NCBI GenBank assembly: GCA_030832185.1
Contig: JAURJQ010000009.1
Location: 1 to 64,000 of the forward strand
Reading direction: 5' to 3'
Length of the DNA stretch: 64,000 nucleotides
From: Chitinophagales bacterium
GTDB lineage: Bacteria; Bacteroidota; Bacteroidia; Chitinophagales; JADJOU01
The notes beneath the pieces were generated by a model. The model was not told where the DNA came from. It ran no database searches and worked only from the letters and a program-made list of their open reading frames with translations. Shown in pieces: positions 34,543 through 44,265 of this stretch. A program made the translations under genes and the position numbers. Position 1 is the first letter of the stretch, and every line of letters begins with the position of its first letter.

Positions 34543-35940
34543 ATGAACAAGAAAGAACAATTAGAGTTTGAAACCCTCCAAGAATTGCTAAAACAATTCG
34601 AGTTATCGCTTGCTCAAAGCGAGACTATAAGATTTACTGAAGACGAATTCGAGTCCATCATACATTATTATTTACAAAATAATCAAGCTCAATTTGCGCT
34701 AGATGCCAGTGAAATGGCCCTCATTCTTTATCCATTCTCCTCCGAATTTTGTCTGACCAAGGCCGACGCTCACATAGAACTAGGAGAGCTAGACCATGCT
34801 GAAGAATATCTAACCAACAACTTCAAAATAGATAAAACAGACATAGACCTTTATATCATCCTCTCTGAGGTACATGTATTGCGCAACAACTATGACAAAG
34901 CTATAGAAATTTGCAAGGAAGGAATAGAAGTATGTAGAGAAAATCTAGACGAACTCTATCTTCATTTGGCAGAAATATACGACCACCAAGGCGAGTATGA
35001 AGAGGTCATACCAAATATAGAGGAGGCTATCAGACTCAACCCTGTGAATGAAGATGCACTATACTTATACTCAATTACTATGTCTATATTGGACAAAGTA
35101 GAGGAAAAAATAGTATTTCTTCAGTCTTTGATAAATGAAGATCCGTTTAATGATGAAGCATGGTATTTCATAGCAATATCTTACAGAGAACTAGGATTGT
35201 ATGAAAAGGCTATTGAGGCCCTAGAGTATATAAATGCCATAGATGAGGAGATCAATGTGCTAGGCGATATGGCACAGATATTTTATGATTCGGGCGAGTA
35301 TGTGAAGGCATTAGACTGTCTGAAAGAATTGGAAACAGATGAAGACCTCGAAAGTATAGACTATCAGACGATGGCGAAATGCTATAGAGAACTAGGCAAT
35401 TTCCATAAAGCAAAGATATTCTTCAAGGAGGCGCTCAGTATAGATGAATCCAATGAAGACCTGTATTATGAACTAGCTAATATCTACTATACTGAAGGTA
35501 AATATCAGGCAGCACTCTCTCTTATCAACAAAGCATGTGATAAAAATAAAGAGCTAGCCCATTATCTAGAATTAAAAGCAGATATTCTCATTGGAATGGA
35601 CAAACTAGACGAGGCTTGCGAGCTCTATAAGAATATAATTCTGCTCAACCATTCTACCTCTTATTACATCAGCAAATTTGCCTATGTAGCCGCTCTAAAA
35701 TTTGGGTTAGAAGATGCTCTAGAATTAATAGATAAAGGTATAGAAGACAATCAACACCCAAGTTTACTCTACCATAAGGCTATTCTCTATTTCATATTCG
35801 AAAAAGAGGAGTTGGGCTTTAAGGCCTTTGCTACAGGATTAGAGCACGACTTTTCCTCCCATACTATTCTATTTGAAAAGCTGCCCGAAATGGCAGAAAA
35901 TAGCGTCATTATTGGTTTGATTTCTGATTTTAAAAACTAA
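34543..35940 (+). CDS. TPR repeat protein
   Basis: 465 codons, with no signal peptide or membrane segment, so it is cytoplasmic. About nine or ten tetratricopeptide repeats run from residue 45 to the end, for example ADAHIELGELDHAEEYL, AEIYDHQGEYEEVIPNIEEAI, AISYRELGLYEKAIEALEYI and ANIYYTEGKYQAALSLI. The sequence is very acidic. TPR arrays bind partner proteins; nothing in the neighbourhood identifies the partner. Confidence 0.88.
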   Translation: MNKKEQLEFETLQELLKQFELSLAQSETIRFTEDEFESIIHYYLQNNQAQFALDASEMALILYPFSSEFCLTKADAHIELGELDHAEEYLTNNFKIDKTDIDLYIILSEVHVLRNNYDKAIEICKEGIEVCRENLDELYLHLAEIYDHQGEYEEVIPNIEEAIRLNPVNEDALYLYSITMSILDKVEEKIVFLQSLINEDPFNDEAWYFIAISYRELGLYEKAIEALEYINAIDEEINVLGDMAQIFYDSGEYVKALDCLKELETDEDLESIDYQTMAKCYRELGNFHKAKIFFKEALSIDESNEDLYYELANIYYTEGKYQAALSLINKACDKNKELAHYLELKADILIGMDKLDEACELYKNIILLNHSTSYYISKFAYVAALKFGLEDALELIDKGIEDNQHPSLLYHKAILYFIFEKEELGFKAFATGLEHDFSSHTILFEKLPEMAENSVIIGLISDFKN

Positions 35941-35941
35941 C

Positions 35942-35966
35942 CGCCTTTTACGAATTAGAAAAGGCG
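35942..35966 (-). terminator. Hairpin between convergent genes
   Basis: CGCCTTTT (35942-35949) and AAAAGGCG (35959-35966) form a perfect eight-base stem with a nine-base loop, directly after the TPR gene. On the - strand the hairpin is followed by TTAGTTTTTAAAA, which fits an intrinsic terminator for the receptor gene at 36004. It may act in both directions. Confidence 0.6.
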
Positions 35967-36003
35967 ATCAGCTCATTATTTAAACCGAAAAACTATCACG
36001 GGG

Positions 36004-38166
36004 TTAAAAACTTATTTTCCCACCTATATACATTCTTCTCACATCCATAGGTCCCCAAATCATCCCGGCGTCGAACGATTTGAGATTGGTGTTTTCAAAA
36101 CTCTGAATGCGGTCATACTGATTGTAGGCAAAGATATTTTCCGAACCTATGTAGAAATCCATGCGATCATTCGGCACATAGTTTATCTGTGCATGTACTA
36201 TCGGATACCATGGAGAAAAACTCTCTGAAGCTAAACTCATATTGGGTATTCGAGAGCTTCCATTGACTAAAAGCGTCGTAGAAAATCTCCATTTTTCCTC
36301 CGTGGAAACCCAATAAAGATTGGCTAAAAACTTATCGGTTTTAAGAAGTGGAAGAAGTTTTTCCTTTCCATCATAAACCACTAAAGTTTGATCATTTTTA
36401 TAGGAAAGCCTCAAACTCCAGTTCGCATTTATTTTCATATCATTATCTATTTGAAAACTTTGAGCGCGACTCTTTTCCCGGAGATATTCTATTTTCAAAA
36501 GCTCAGGAGTTTCTAGATTCATTATGAGTTGGTTCTGAAAAAGCGTCAGAAAATAACTTGCATCGAGTGTGGAAGCCATACCAAATAAATTATAACTCAA
36601 TCTATAGCTAAAACCTCCATTAAAGGCTCGCTCTGCTTGGAGATTGGAAGGTAGTTGAACAGTGCGGTTTGAAATTAAAAAGCCGAACGCTTCTGTCAAA
36701 ATAGTGGGCGTTTTGAATCCAAAGCCTCCATTGAATTTGAAACTATGCTGCTCTGTTGGCGCGAAGATAAATGTGGCTCTTGGTGATAAAAAGAATCCAA
36801 GCTCATTATGATAATCTCCGCGAACTCCCAATATAGCTGTCATATCATCCTTCTTTCCCGTCCATTCTGAAAAAGCACCATTGACAATTTCTCTCTTACT
36901 GAAATGCAAACTTCCAATTTGTTCATGCTCATTATTATACAAAGATTGGAAACCAAGCTTTATTTTCGAATTTTCACCATTCAAATTGGTATAATAAATT
37001 GGGGAAATACTCGCATAGACTTGGTCATTATTGATAATTCTCGAAGCAATGTCTCCATTTTGAGTCGCAAAATTAAACTTATATAGGATAGCAAAACTAG
37101 ACTCCTTATCTGTATTTAATTCCCAACCAGTTTTGAACTGGGCTTGCAGCGTTTTGTGATTTTGATTGATGACATAATCTGAACCCAAATGGCTAATATG
37201 ATGCGAATGATCTATCTGTCCAGATTGACTTTCATAGGAAGTTCCTTGTAACGTAGCTTGAAATCTAAATCCGCTTTCACTGAGATACTGCCATTTATTC
37301 ATCAAATTGAAATTCATAAATACAGGCATATCGGTGAATCCATCCTGATTATTATCCATAGTCATTCTCGAAAAAGAGGTGTGTGCCAGGAAATTGGTGT
37401 GTAAATGGTCATTAATCTGAAAACCCTTGACTAGATTGACATCCGTTTTAGTTATTTCAGAAATATAGCCATTTAGAAACCAGTCTAAAGTTTTCTTGGG
37501 TTTGAGAAATTCAATATTCATTGCCCCACTAATATTATCATATCCATTGGTTACAGAACCAATTCCTTTACTGATTCCGATAGATTCTATCCACGGACCT
37601 GGTATGAGCTCTAATCCTATTTTACTCAATATACCTCTGTGATAAGGCATACCCTCATTCATCTGCGCAGAATAACTACCCGCTAGACCTAACATTTGTA
37701 TTTCTCTACCTCCAGTGATGCCGTCCGAGTAATTGACATCAACAGTATTGGTATTCTCAAGACTCTCTGCTAGATTGCAGCAGGCTAATTTCCCAAGCTC
37801 ACACAAATCAATAATTTCCGTGCCCGCTTTACGTAATTCTTGTGTTTTATTGCCAACTATATTAACTTCATTAAGTGGCTTTACCCTCAAGACCACTTTA
37901 TTAAACTCTAATAGCTTTGAGATGACCTCTTCATGATAACCAATCTTCTTTAGACGAATATCATTGCCATTTAAAGGTGGCCTTAAGATAAACAAGCCAT
38001 TAGCATCGGTAGCGCCAATTGTTTTATTATCTTCATCGATAACCAGTACCTTATCTATAGGCTGCCCATCTATATTAATTACTTCTATTCTATACTCTTG
38101 ACCTGAAGCATTAACCGCTGATAAGCTGAACACTAATAGGACAATACTATTAAAAACAAATTTCAT
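36004..38166 (-). CDS. TonB-dependent outer membrane receptor
   Basis: 720 codons. A signal peptide (residues 1-22) precedes a carboxypeptidase-like regulatory domain (about 23-100), a plug domain (about 105-220) and a beta-barrel to the C-terminus. The plug carries Cys122 and the pair Cys129-Cys130 in LGKLACCNLAESLENTN, followed by DGITGGREIQMLGLAG. Plug-domain cysteines are unusual in receptors for sugars. The Cys-rich protein encoded just upstream on the same strand suggests a metal such as copper or zinc as ligand, which is an inference from context. Confidence 0.85.
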   Translation of the reverse strand: MKFVFNSIVLLVFSLSAVNASGQEYRIEVINIDGQPIDKVLVIDEDNKTIGATDANGLFILRPPLNGNDIRLKKIGYHEEVISKLLEFNKVVLRVKPLNEVNIVGNKTQELRKAGTEIIDLCELGKLACCNLAESLENTNTVDVNYSDGITGGREIQMLGLAGSYSAQMNEGMPYHRGILSKIGLELIPGPWIESIGISKGIGSVTNGYDNISGAMNIEFLKPKKTLDWFLNGYISEITKTDVNLVKGFQINDHLHTNFLAHTSFSRMTMDNNQDGFTDMPVFMNFNLMNKWQYLSESGFRFQATLQGTSYESQSGQIDHSHHISHLGSDYVINQNHKTLQAQFKTGWELNTDKESSFAILYKFNFATQNGDIASRIINNDQVYASISPIYYTNLNGENSKIKLGFQSLYNNEHEQIGSLHFSKREIVNGAFSEWTGKKDDMTAILGVRGDYHNELGFFLSPRATFIFAPTEQHSFKFNGGFGFKTPTILTEAFGFLISNRTVQLPSNLQAERAFNGGFSYRLSYNLFGMASTLDASYFLTLFQNQLIMNLETPELLKIEYLREKSRAQSFQIDNDMKINANWSLRLSYKNDQTLVVYDGKEKLLPLLKTDKFLANLYWVSTEEKWRFSTTLLVNGSSRIPNMSLASESFSPWYPIVHAQINYVPNDRMDFYIGSENIFAYNQYDRIQSFENTNLKSFDAGMIWGPMDVRRMYIGGKISF

Positions 38167-38266
38167 TTAATTTTTATTTTATGATGATAAAAATGAATAA
38201 GTTCTATCTAAACTTAAACTTCAGCCTTTCATTGTCCAAAGACAATTTTGAATCATAAAAAAAATA

Positions 38267-38695
38267 CTAACAGCGCCAGATACTCATTTTCGCCAACCGG
38301 TCATTGCACCGATAGCAATGCGCCAGGAAATGAACCCTAGAAGAGGATGGACTCTCTGGCAATAAATAATAAAAAGTCAAACTGCCATCCGCAGTTAAAA
38401 TAGGTTTGATGCGGAGTGCTTTGACACTGACTTTTTGTTTTATTTCCGACTTCGACGAAAAAATAGTAATGGGCAGTCTTGTTTCTACCATACCACAGCA
38501 GCCATTTCCATGACAACAATCATGTGTATTTGTGGTTTCTTCGGAATGACAACTTCCACAGCAGCCTTTACTTTCTTCTGCACAGCAGCTCGTTTTAGTT
38601 TCTAGACTTAGGTTTGAAGCATAGATATTCACATTACCTAAAAATACTAAATAGAGAAAGATAAAGAAATAAGAAACCTTTAACGAGCAATTCAC
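38267..38695 (-). CDS. Small exported Cys-rich protein, possibly metal-binding
   Basis: 142 codons from a GTG start; no internal Met offers another start. A signal peptide (about residues 1-26) precedes a stretch at about 36-70 with nine cysteines in paired CC and CxxC form and several His (SCCAEE, GCCGSCHSEE, HDCCHGNGCCG). Three more cysteines lie at the C-terminus (HCYRC and the final residue). The pattern fits binding of soft metal ions. It lies ten bases after the membrane-protein gene and 100 bases before the TonB-dependent receptor. I do not recognise a named family. Confidence 0.6.
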   Translation of the reverse strand: MNCSLKVSYFFIFLYLVFLGNVNIYASNLSLETKTSCCAEESKGCCGSCHSEETTNTHDCCHGNGCCGMVETRLPITIFSSKSEIKQKVSVKALRIKPILTADGSLTFYYLLPESPSSSRVHFLAHCYRCNDRLAKMSIWRC

Positions 38696-38705
38696 AAAAA
38701 CAAAA

Positions 38706-39182
38706 TTATGGAAAATAACTCAAAACTACCTCATAAAGATTGATATCGAGATATAAACTGAGAATGAAAAATATAGAACTCCATAGAATACAGCAAGAGA
38801 ACATATAGATAAAAATCTTGGTTTTACTGCTAGTGATTTGAAGGGCGAGCATAGCGCCTACAGGCAATGTTATAAGAATAGGAGACAAAATAGAGATTCC
38901 CATCAATCCCATACGGCGTCGAACCCTTACTAGAAAGCGATTCCAGTTATTAAACTTTTGATAGACTTTATTTTTATACCGCAAGGCATAGTATTTTTTG
39001 GTAATAAAACTCCCAAAATTGATGAAAATTAATAAACCAATGGCTCCACCAGCCAGATTAGCAAGTATAGATGGAAAAATGCCCGTATCCAGATTGATAG
39101 CGGTAAATAGTCCTAGACCATACTTCACTATAGAAAAAAGGAATATAGTGATCAGTTTTGACCAATAGGCGACTAAATCCAC
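38706..39182 (-). CDS. Small integral membrane protein
   Basis: 158 codons from a GTG start. Three or four hydrophobic segments are visible, at about residues 8-25, 38-58, 97-117 and 124-150, with a basic cytoplasmic loop (KKYYALRYKNK, RVRRRMG) between. The family is not recognised; the basic loop and the helix packing resemble small-multidrug-export-like proteins, but I would not assign that. It lies 11 bases after fbp and ten bases before the Cys-rich gene. Confidence 0.6.
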   Translation of the reverse strand: MDLVAYWSKLITIFLFSIVKYGLGLFTAINLDTGIFPSILANLAGGAIGLLIFINFGSFITKKYYALRYKNKVYQKFNNWNRFLVRVRRRMGLMGISILSPILITLPVGAMLALQITSSKTKIFIYMFSCCILWSSIFFILSLYLDINLYEVVLSYFP

Positions 39183-39193
39183 AAATAAAAGCT

Positions 39194-40174
39194 CTATTTA
39201 AAACTTATATATTTATCTACTAAATCGCTAGACCCTAAAGCGATAGGAACTCGCTGATGCAGCTCTGTAGGCTCTATTTCCAGTATATCATGACTACCAT
39301 TGGTATATTTTCCACCTGCTTGTTTTTGAATAAAACTCAAAGGATTGCACTCATATTGTAGCCTTAGTTTTCCGTTAGGAGACTCGGTAGTCGCTGGATA
39401 TATAAATATACCCCCTTTTAGCAAATTTCTATGAATATCTGCTACCATAGAACCGATATAGCGCTGAGTAAAAGGGTGCTTACTAGATTTATCAGCATCT
39501 AGACACCAGTGACAAAAATCTATTACAGATTTCTCATAAATATTGTAATACCCAAAATTAATAGACAAAATAGGCGTATAAGCTGGCGTCTGAATATGCT
39601 CATGTGACAGCAAATATTCATTCTCCTTTTGATCTAGTGTGAAGGCATGAGAGCCATTGCCCATTGAATACACTAGAATAGTAGAACTGCCATATATGAC
39701 ATAACCAGCGCTCAATATATCATTTCCTTTTTGTAAAAAATCAGCTAACTCTAATTTTCCTTTGGATATCCGCTTATAAATACTAAAAATAGTGCCGATA
39801 GCCGAGCAGGTATCGATATTACTGCTGCCATCTAGTGGGTCAAATAGGACAATATACTGCGCTTCATCATTATCACTTTGATCGAAGGCTATAAAAGTTT
39901 CCATTTCTTCAGAAGCTACGCCTGCACAATACTTTGAAGACTTCAAAGATTCTATCAGCCAATCATTTGACAACTCGTCAAGCTTCATAACTTCTTCGCC
40001 CTGAATGTTTTCTTTATCTGCTTTACCTAGTATACCTACAAGTGCAGCATGATTTACTACATTACTTATCTTTTTAGTAGCTTCTTCTAGCTTTTCATAA
40101 ATCTCTTTAAGTCCTTTTTCGGAGGCCAGAATTGATTCCTTTTCATTAAAAAAATTGTCGAGAGTAATTTTCAT
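39194..40174 (-). CDS. fbp: Fructose-1,6-bisphosphatase, class I
   Basis: 326 codons. It hydrolyses fructose-1,6-bisphosphate in gluconeogenesis. The metal-binding core is FDPLDGSSNIDTCSAIGTIFSI near residues 110-131; AGYVIYGSSTILVYS near 155 and RYIGSMVADIHRNLLKGGIFIYP near 235-257 are the usual substrate and AMP-loop regions. GKLRLQYECNP near 267 carries the conserved catalytic Glu. The gene follows a histidine kinase gene with 13 bases between. Confidence 0.95.
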   Translation of the reverse strand: MKITLDNFFNEKESILASEKGLKEIYEKLEEATKKISNVVNHAALVGILGKADKENIQGEEVMKLDELSNDWLIESLKSSKYCAGVASEEMETFIAFDQSDNDEAQYIVLFDPLDGSSNIDTCSAIGTIFSIYKRISKGKLELADFLQKGNDILSAGYVIYGSSTILVYSMGNGSHAFTLDQKENEYLLSHEHIQTPAYTPILSINFGYYNIYEKSVIDFCHWCLDADKSSKHPFTQRYIGSMVADIHRNLLKGGIFIYPATTESPNGKLRLQYECNPLSFIQKQAGGKYTNGSHDILEIEPTELHQRVPIALGSSDLVDKYISFK

Positions 40175-40187
40175 CTATATAAATATT

Positions 40188-41723
40188 TTATTCTATTTCT
40201 TCTCGTTGTTTGCCTAGATAGATTTTTGGCAAATAAATAGTAAATATACTGCCTTTACCCAATTCACTATGCACACTTACCTGGCCATCGTGCGCTTCGC
40301 TCATCTCCTTTACATAATTGAGTCCTAATCCAAATCCTTTTACATTATGCACATTACCTGTAGGTACTCTATAAAATTTTTCAAATACTCGCTCCAAAAC
40401 CTCTGTAGGTATACCAATACCATTATCTTCTACCACAATTTCTATTCCTTTAGATTTACTGTAAGTGGCGACATGAACCTCGAGTGGAACATTTTCCTTT
40501 CGATACTTGATAGAGTTTTCAATTAAATTGTGTACCATATTGGATACATGGGTTTTATCTGCCTCTATGATACTCTGCAATGCATTCGGACTATAGGTTA
40601 ATTTTCCTCCGACCTCATCTATATTAATTTGATTTCTATTAACTATCTCTGCTATTATTTCATTGACATCTATTTCTGAAATTTTCAACTTGATACTAGA
40701 TTTTTTCAATCGGGCAGCTTGGAGTACTTTCTCTATATTATTCAATAGTCTTTCATTCTCTTGCTTAATGACGGTAGCATAGTGATAAACTTTTTCTTTA
40801 TTGGTCAATATTTTTTCATTTCGTATCATATTGCTGGCCAAGCCAATAGTAGCAACTGGCGTTTTCAATTCATGAGTCATATTATTGATAAAATCTGTCT
40901 TCATATCGCCTAACTTCTTCTGTTTATATATGGTATAGAGAGTAATCACAAAGGAAGCCAAAACTAGGGCAATAAGAAAAAAAGATGTAAATAGCATAGG
41001 GAGCACTTGCTGATTGATATATCGCTCTTTATTAGGAAAATAAATAAATAAAAGAGCATACTCATTGTAAATACTATTTGGAAATATCTTTGACCGATAA
41101 CTTTTCTCAAGTAAGTCTTGACTTATTTTAGGAAAATCTGAATAAATAACAGCCTTAGTCGTATTGTCGATAATACACATCTTAAAATCTAAATGAATAT
41201 TGCTCTGCTCAGCTAATTGATTGTTTATTAATCTCAGCAAAGTGTCTATAAATATTTTTTCATCCACACAAGTATTTTCAAATAGAAGAATATTGCCTCG
41301 ATTTCGCATAGCTTCATTGAACTCAGTGTAATGTCTTTTCAGACGCTCAAATTCAGCAGGTTTCATATTGAGTATCCTCGACTTCGGTATATTAAGCTCC
41401 GACGTTAGCGTTTTGAAAAAAGCGCTATTTGTGTCCTTTAACTTATAAGTGAAAGTTAATTCGTCCATACTTTCCTCAATAGCACTAGTCTCTTCCTGCA
41501 CACTAAAAGCTTTCTGAGCTATGGGATTATTTTTAAAAAAAATGATATTGGATTGTTTCTCATATTCGTTTAAAGCAGCATGGAGACCCGAATAGATCCT
41601 ATTATCAAAATTTTCTCGCTGCTGATAGTAAGCACTATTTATGAAATAAATTTGTATAGCGATTAGACCCACCATGGAAAATAGGGCTACGATGACTATA
41701 CCAATAATGTACCTAAGATTCAT
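40188..41723 (-). CDS. Membrane sensor histidine kinase
   Basis: 511 codons. Two membrane helices (about residues 5-27 and 242-266) enclose a periplasmic sensor domain of about 210 residues without a recognised fold. The kinase core has the phospho-accepting His in MTHELKTPVATIG near residue 285, the N-box NLIENSIKY, the G1 box DNGIGIP and the G2 box GFGLGL. No response regulator is next to it; the nearest in the window is the NtrC-like protein at 47259. It is followed closely by fbp, which suggests a shared transcript. Confidence 0.9.
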   Translation of the reverse strand: MNLRYIIGIVIVALFSMVGLIAIQIYFINSAYYQQRENFDNRIYSGLHAALNEYEKQSNIIFFKNNPIAQKAFSVQEETSAIEESMDELTFTYKLKDTNSAFFKTLTSELNIPKSRILNMKPAEFERLKRHYTEFNEAMRNRGNILLFENTCVDEKIFIDTLLRLINNQLAEQSNIHLDFKMCIIDNTTKAVIYSDFPKISQDLLEKSYRSKIFPNSIYNEYALLFIYFPNKERYINQQVLPMLFTSFFLIALVLASFVITLYTIYKQKKLGDMKTDFINNMTHELKTPVATIGLASNMIRNEKILTNKEKVYHYATVIKQENERLLNNIEKVLQAARLKKSSIKLKISEIDVNEIIAEIVNRNQINIDEVGGKLTYSPNALQSIIEADKTHVSNMVHNLIENSIKYRKENVPLEVHVATYSKSKGIEIVVEDNGIGIPTEVLERVFEKFYRVPTGNVHNVKGFGLGLNYVKEMSEAHDGQVSVHSELGKGSIFTIYLPKIYLGKQREEIE

Positions 41724-41773
41724 AGACTATTTTCAATTATGTAAATTATGAATGCGCATTAATCTAAAAAACT

Positions 41774-41781
41774 TATTTTTG
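41774..41781 (+). promoter_or_regulatory. Putative -7 box for dnaN
   Basis: TATTTTTG, an exact TAnnTTTG match, lies 21 bases before the dnaN ATG at 41803. This supports that start over the ATG at 41752, which lies upstream of the box. Confidence 0.5.
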
Positions 41782-41802
41782 CGTAAAATTAAGATTAAAA
41801 AA

Positions 41803-42918
41803 ATGAAGTTTACTGTATCTTCACAATTATTAAGAGACAACCTAAGTAAAATCTATGGTGTAGTAGGGTCTAATAACGTTATCACCATTCTAGACAATTT
41901 TCTCTTCACACTCGAAAAAGACAAACTCACCGTCATATCCTCCGACGTAGAAATTTCTATGAAAGTTGAGATAGCCGTTCAGTCGTCTGATTCCGGATCA
42001 CTTGCTGTTCCTGCTAAAAAACTAATGGACACTATTAAGTTTATAGCTGATCAGCCTCTATTGATGTCTATCAACGAAACGGAGAATGCTCTAGACATTA
42101 AAACCAACAATGGTGATTATAAATTAACTGGTTTCAATGCGAAAGAGTTTCCAGAATTGGCACAGATAAAGGATGCACAGCTTGTCAATATTGATTCTAC
42201 CACGCTAAACCATGCGATAGGACAAGCTAGCTTTGCTATAGGTACAGATGAGTCGAGGAAAGCTATGACGGGCTTGTATTGCCAGTTTGACAAAGATGGA
42301 GCAACCTTTGTAGCTACAGATGCTCAGAAACTCGTTCGATTTAAACGAAGAGATGTAAATTCAGATGGAACCTTTAACTTCATACTACCTAAAAAGGTAT
42401 TAGCTCAGCTAAAAACATCCTTATCTGGCGAGACCTCGGCAGTAGAAATTAGTTTTAATAAAAATCATTGTTCGTTTAATTTCGGCAATATATACCTCAT
42501 TTGCAGACTAATAGAAAGTCAATATCCAGATTATAATGCTGTTATCCCTACGAATAATCCGAATATACTAGTGGCAAGCAGAGAAGAATTACTCTCTTCC
42601 CTGAAGCGACTGACCCCATATACTAGCCAAAGTACTCATCAGGTAGTTTTCCAAATAGTAGGTAGTCAGCTCACTGTATCCGCTACGGATATAGACTATG
42701 CCAGTGAAGGTAGAGAAAATTTGATGGTAAATTATAACGGAGAAGATTTCACAATAGGATTTAACTCAAAATATTTATCCGAAATTCTTTCGACCATTCA
42801 TTCAGAAGAAGTGATGATTGAAATGTCTACTCCAGCTAGAGCTTGTCTCATACTGCCTAATGAAACTAATGATAAGGAGAGCATTCTTATGCTTATAATG
42901 CCTATCATGGTGAATTAA
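41803..42918 (+). CDS. dnaN: DNA polymerase III sliding clamp (beta subunit)
   Basis: 371 codons from the ATG at 41803, which gives the standard N-terminus KFTVSSQLLRDNLSKIYGV. Three clamp domains of about 120 residues are recognisable; the marks include LEKDKLTVISSDVEISM near 37-53, TDESRKAMTGLYCQF near 147 and VSATDIDYASEG near 287. The length is typical of a Bacteroidota beta clamp. It encircles DNA and tethers the replicative polymerase. The gene is not next to dnaA or recF in this window. Confidence 0.94.
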   Translation: MKFTVSSQLLRDNLSKIYGVVGSNNVITILDNFLFTLEKDKLTVISSDVEISMKVEIAVQSSDSGSLAVPAKKLMDTIKFIADQPLLMSINETENALDIKTNNGDYKLTGFNAKEFPELAQIKDAQLVNIDSTTLNHAIGQASFAIGTDESRKAMTGLYCQFDKDGATFVATDAQKLVRFKRRDVNSDGTFNFILPKKVLAQLKTSLSGETSAVEISFNKNHCSFNFGNIYLICRLIESQYPDYNAVIPTNNPNILVASREELLSSLKRLTPYTSQSTHQVVFQIVGSQLTVSATDIDYASEGRENLMVNYNGEDFTIGFNSKYLSEILSTIHSEEVMIEMSTPARACLILPNETNDKESILMLIMPIMVN

Positions 42919-43023
42919 TAGCGAAAAGCTAATAACTTACAGTAGAATTATTGGCAACACAACTTACAAAAAGGCACAACGTCTTTATTCAACGTTAAAA
43001 ATTAAACATTCAACATTAGTCAA

Positions 43024-44256
43024 ATGTTAGATAAATTAAATCAATATAAGACCAAAGCTCCTGAAATTGTATTCGAATGGAAGGATGAAGAAACAGGCGC
43101 AGAAGGATGGCTAGTGATCAATAGTCTTCGTGGTGGCGCAGCAGGTGGCGGAACGCGCATGAGACTAGGATGTACGAAAGACGAGGTCCTTTCCTTAGCT
43201 AAAACTATGGAAATCAAATTTACCGTAGCAGGTCCTCAAATAGGTGGAGCCAAGTCAGGAATCAACTTTGACCCAAAAGACCCACGAAAAGAGCTTGTAC
43301 TCAATAAATGGTATAAGAGAGTCGTCCCTATACTTCAGAACTATTATGGTACTGGAGGGGACATGAATGTAGATGAAGTAAAAGATGTAGTACCTATCAC
43401 TGAAAAATATGGACTCCATCATCCGCAAGAAGGTATTGTAGTCGGGCATTATTTGCCTAGTGCAGATCAGAAAAAAATACAGATACATCACCTTCAAAAA
43501 GGAGTAGAACTTGATGTAAAGTCTTTAGTGCTCTCCCCTAACCCTTCCAAAACCTATTTAGTGGCTGACTTAATCACTGGTTACGGTGTATCAGAGTCTG
43601 TTCGTCATTTCTACGATATATACAAAAATCAAAATCTCCAAGGCAAACGTGTTGTTATTCAAGGATGGGGCAATGTAGCAGGAGCTGCGGCCTATTATCT
43701 GGCTCAGCAAGGTGCTAAAATTGTGGGAATTATCGACAAAGACGGAGGCCTTCTATCTGAGTCTGGTTTTGGGGTAGAAGAAGTCAAGCAACTACTAGAA
43801 TCTAGAAATGGAAATGCCTTAGCTCACCCCAATATGATGAGCTTTGCCGAGGTAAATGAAAAAATATGGCATGTCAAGGCCGAGATTTTCATACCAGCAG
43901 CTGCTTCTAAAATAGTTCAAAAGTCTCAAATCGATAGTCTATGCGCTCATGGGCTAGAGGTGATAAGTTGTGGAGCTAATGTGCCATTTGCAGATTCCGA
44001 AGTATTTTATGGTGAAATAGCTCAATATACTGACACGAAATGCAGTGTTATACCTGACTTTATTGCCAACTGCGGTATGGCTCGTGTATTCGCTTATTTA
44101 ATGCAGCCAGAAGGCGTGACACTCACCGAAGAAGCTATCTTCGAAGATGTGTCTGTGACTATAAAAAATGCCTTACATGACTGTTTCCGAACCTCTAGTG
44201 AAGTGAATGGTATACAAAAAGTAGCATTAAGCATTGCAATGGATAAGTTAAGTTAA
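43024..44256 (+). CDS. Glu/Leu/Phe/Val dehydrogenase
   Basis: 410 codons, longer than the leucine dehydrogenase at 11781 and from another branch of the family. The substrate half has LRGGAAGGGTRMRLG near residues 35-49, VAGPQIGGAKSGINFDP near 68-84 (catalytic Lys in GGAKSG) and YGTGGDMNVDEV near 109. The NAD-binding half has VVIQGWGNVAGAAAYYLAQQG near 210-230 and AAASKIVQKSQI near 292. It should deaminate an amino acid to a 2-oxo acid; the substrate, glutamate or a branched-chain amino acid, cannot be read from sequence alone. Confidence 0.85.
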   Translation: MLDKLNQYKTKAPEIVFEWKDEETGAEGWLVINSLRGGAAGGGTRMRLGCTKDEVLSLAKTMEIKFTVAGPQIGGAKSGINFDPKDPRKELVLNKWYKRVVPILQNYYGTGGDMNVDEVKDVVPITEKYGLHHPQEGIVVGHYLPSADQKKIQIHHLQKGVELDVKSLVLSPNPSKTYLVADLITGYGVSESVRHFYDIYKNQNLQGKRVVIQGWGNVAGAAAYYLAQQGAKIVGIIDKDGGLLSESGFGVEEVKQLLESRNGNALAHPNMMSFAEVNEKIWHVKAEIFIPAAASKIVQKSQIDSLCAHGLEVISCGANVPFADSEVFYGEIAQYTDTKCSVIPDFIANCGMARVFAYLMQPEGVTLTEEAIFEDVSVTIKNALHDCFRTSSEVNGIQKVALSIAMDKLS

Positions 44257-44265
44257 ATCCGCTTG

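Noticed and set aside
41752-41802. A 17-residue N-terminal extension of DnaN.
   Set aside because: The usual clamp N-terminus begins at the ATG at 41803 and a -7 box lies between the two start codons.
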